Assembly (NCBI GenBank): GCA_027886175.1
Contig: JAJNNQ010000008.1
Coordinates: forward strand, 7,505,001 to 7,569,000
Origin: Phylloscopus collybita
Lineage: Eukaryota > Chordata > Aves > Passeriformes > Phylloscopidae
DNA: 64,000 nucleotides
Direction: 5' to 3'
Of the stretch, positions 62,831 through 64,000 are shown one piece after another (the first letter of the stretch is position 1; every line of letters begins with the position of its first letter). The notes under the pieces were generated by a model that worked only from the letters and a program-made list of their open reading frames with translations, searched no databases and had not been told where the DNA came from. The translations under genes were made by a program, and so were the position numbers.

Positions 62831-64000
62831 TTTGCAGCTGTGAGGTCCATATTTCTCAAAAACCTAAACACAGAATAGGGAGTTAGGCCTCAGATCAAAC
62901 AAATCACTCACTGGCAAAATCAGTGTCCTAAATTTTTGTTGAAATTGGATTTAGGAAACCACCTGCATATTAATACAAAAAAACCTTTTAGATTCAACTG
63001 TTTGGCAGTCTTATATAGGTCTAGATGAATACACAGCTTGGTGGGTAGAAACAGAAAAATTACTAAAAAACAATACAGAGTAAACTGGGAAATATTTTAA
63101 AGAAATTTATCCTTTGATGCAAATTTTCTGTTTGTATAATCAAGAAAACAGGATGAGAAAATAAGAATGTGTGATATCTACTAGTGCATAGGATTATTTT
63201 TTTTCTCTGTTTTTTTTCATCAGTAAAATAGGTTGCTGATAGTCTGTCAATTTTCCTGGGAGAGAGCTTCCTGTGAAAGTATTTATCTTCTGAAGCCAAG
63301 AAAATATATGCTGGAAAATTACCTTGTTTATCTCTACTGATGATGTCTGCCTAGTGAAAATGTTTTTAATTGCCCTTGCCTTCCAGAGAAGCAGTTCTTA
63401 TCATATCACATTATCATGTAATCTTCCAGGGCCTATAATGTGACATATGGGTTTATTAGTGGGTAACATCTGAAGTGACACAGTTTTAACTAAACATAGA
63501 TCTAGTCAAGATGCCTGCAACCTTTAGGATCAACAGAGATGATTGGTTTGAGAACTAATGATTCCTATTTTTAAAGTGTACACAGCTATCCTCAGCAATA
63601 TCCACACTTTGGTGTGGTCTTTTATCCCACTACATCAAATAAAATTATAAATTGCTATAGTAATCACATATAGTGTAAATTTTGTACTGCGTTGGGTTTT
63701 AATAATAGATTTTTCTATTTAAGGCAGTACCTTTGATCCAAACAAAAGAGTCTGCCTTAAAAAAAAAAAAGCAAAAAAAAAAAAAAAGCTGTTTCATTTT
63801 ATATTGGAAAAATACAATGTGACATCTGGAGAATAAATTGTTCAGTCAGCCAGAAATACGCCTTGTAAAAATTGCTTAGGTTTCTGTAACAAGATTATTT
63901 ACTGCGACTGTTCACCTATAATACAGCACACTTCTGAAATGGACCTTTTATGAAACACATCAAGCAGTGTGGAAATGTATTCAGTGCATTAATCTACAAC
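62831..64000. other. Unique AT-rich DNA, no gene
   Basis: No recognisable exon. It holds the interrupted poly(A) tract at 63759-63787 and otherwise unremarkable AT-rich sequence to the window end. Confidence 0.55.
63759..63787. repeat. Interrupted poly(A) tract
   Basis: Two A runs separated by GC, 29 bp in all. No processed gene is recognised upstream. Confidence 0.9.

Noticed and set aside
1..64000. CRISPR arrays, tRNA or rRNA genes, bacterial operons, mitochondrial insertions
   Set aside because: Looked for by eye on both strands and none recognised; repeat content is that of a vertebrate nuclear genome.

Overview
The window looks like bird nuclear DNA, probably from a neoavian or songbird-like genome. 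The evidence is the interspersed repeats: several decayed CR1 LINE copies, including ones with the avian 3' end that repeats ATTCTATGAT, and a solo LTR of a type I recognise as widespread in birds. The rest is AT-rich, CpG-poor and full of poly(A)/poly(T) and short-unit repeats. Nothing is bacterial: there are no operons, ribosome binding sites or long reading frames.

I recognise no protein-coding gene. Open frames are short, reaching about 170 codons. The longest are either antisense to a LINE or have no recognisable family. The window is best read as a gene desert or a very large intron. A few stretches could be non-coding or unrecognised exons. The best is at 61195-61325 on the minus strand, and all are marked low confidence.

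Layout: 610-922 CR1 (minus); 11017-11106 CR1 3' tail (plus); 16240-16890 old CR1 reverse-transcriptase remnant (minus); 22380-22960 a CpG-retaining block that looks like a regulatory element; 26243-26793 solo ERV LTR (minus) with a visible TATA box; 35840-36115 old LINE 3' region (plus); 55327-55503 a foldback element; 62610-62830 CR1 (plus). Between these lies unique AT-rich DNA. Some patches are dense in homeodomain, POU-octamer and E-box-like words, for example near 6480-7090, 8620-9350, 21470-21680, 31720-31740, 33420-33620 and 58290-58550. These could be conserved enhancers, but that needs an alignment to show.

The most unusual object is the 177-bp foldback at 55327-55503. It has two perfectly complementary 64-bp arms, a 49-bp centre that can itself partly fold, and a 6-bp direct repeat (CTCAGC) exactly abutting both ends. 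That is the structure of a recently inserted MITE/foldback transposon, and as RNA it would be a long perfect hairpin. I do not recognise the family.
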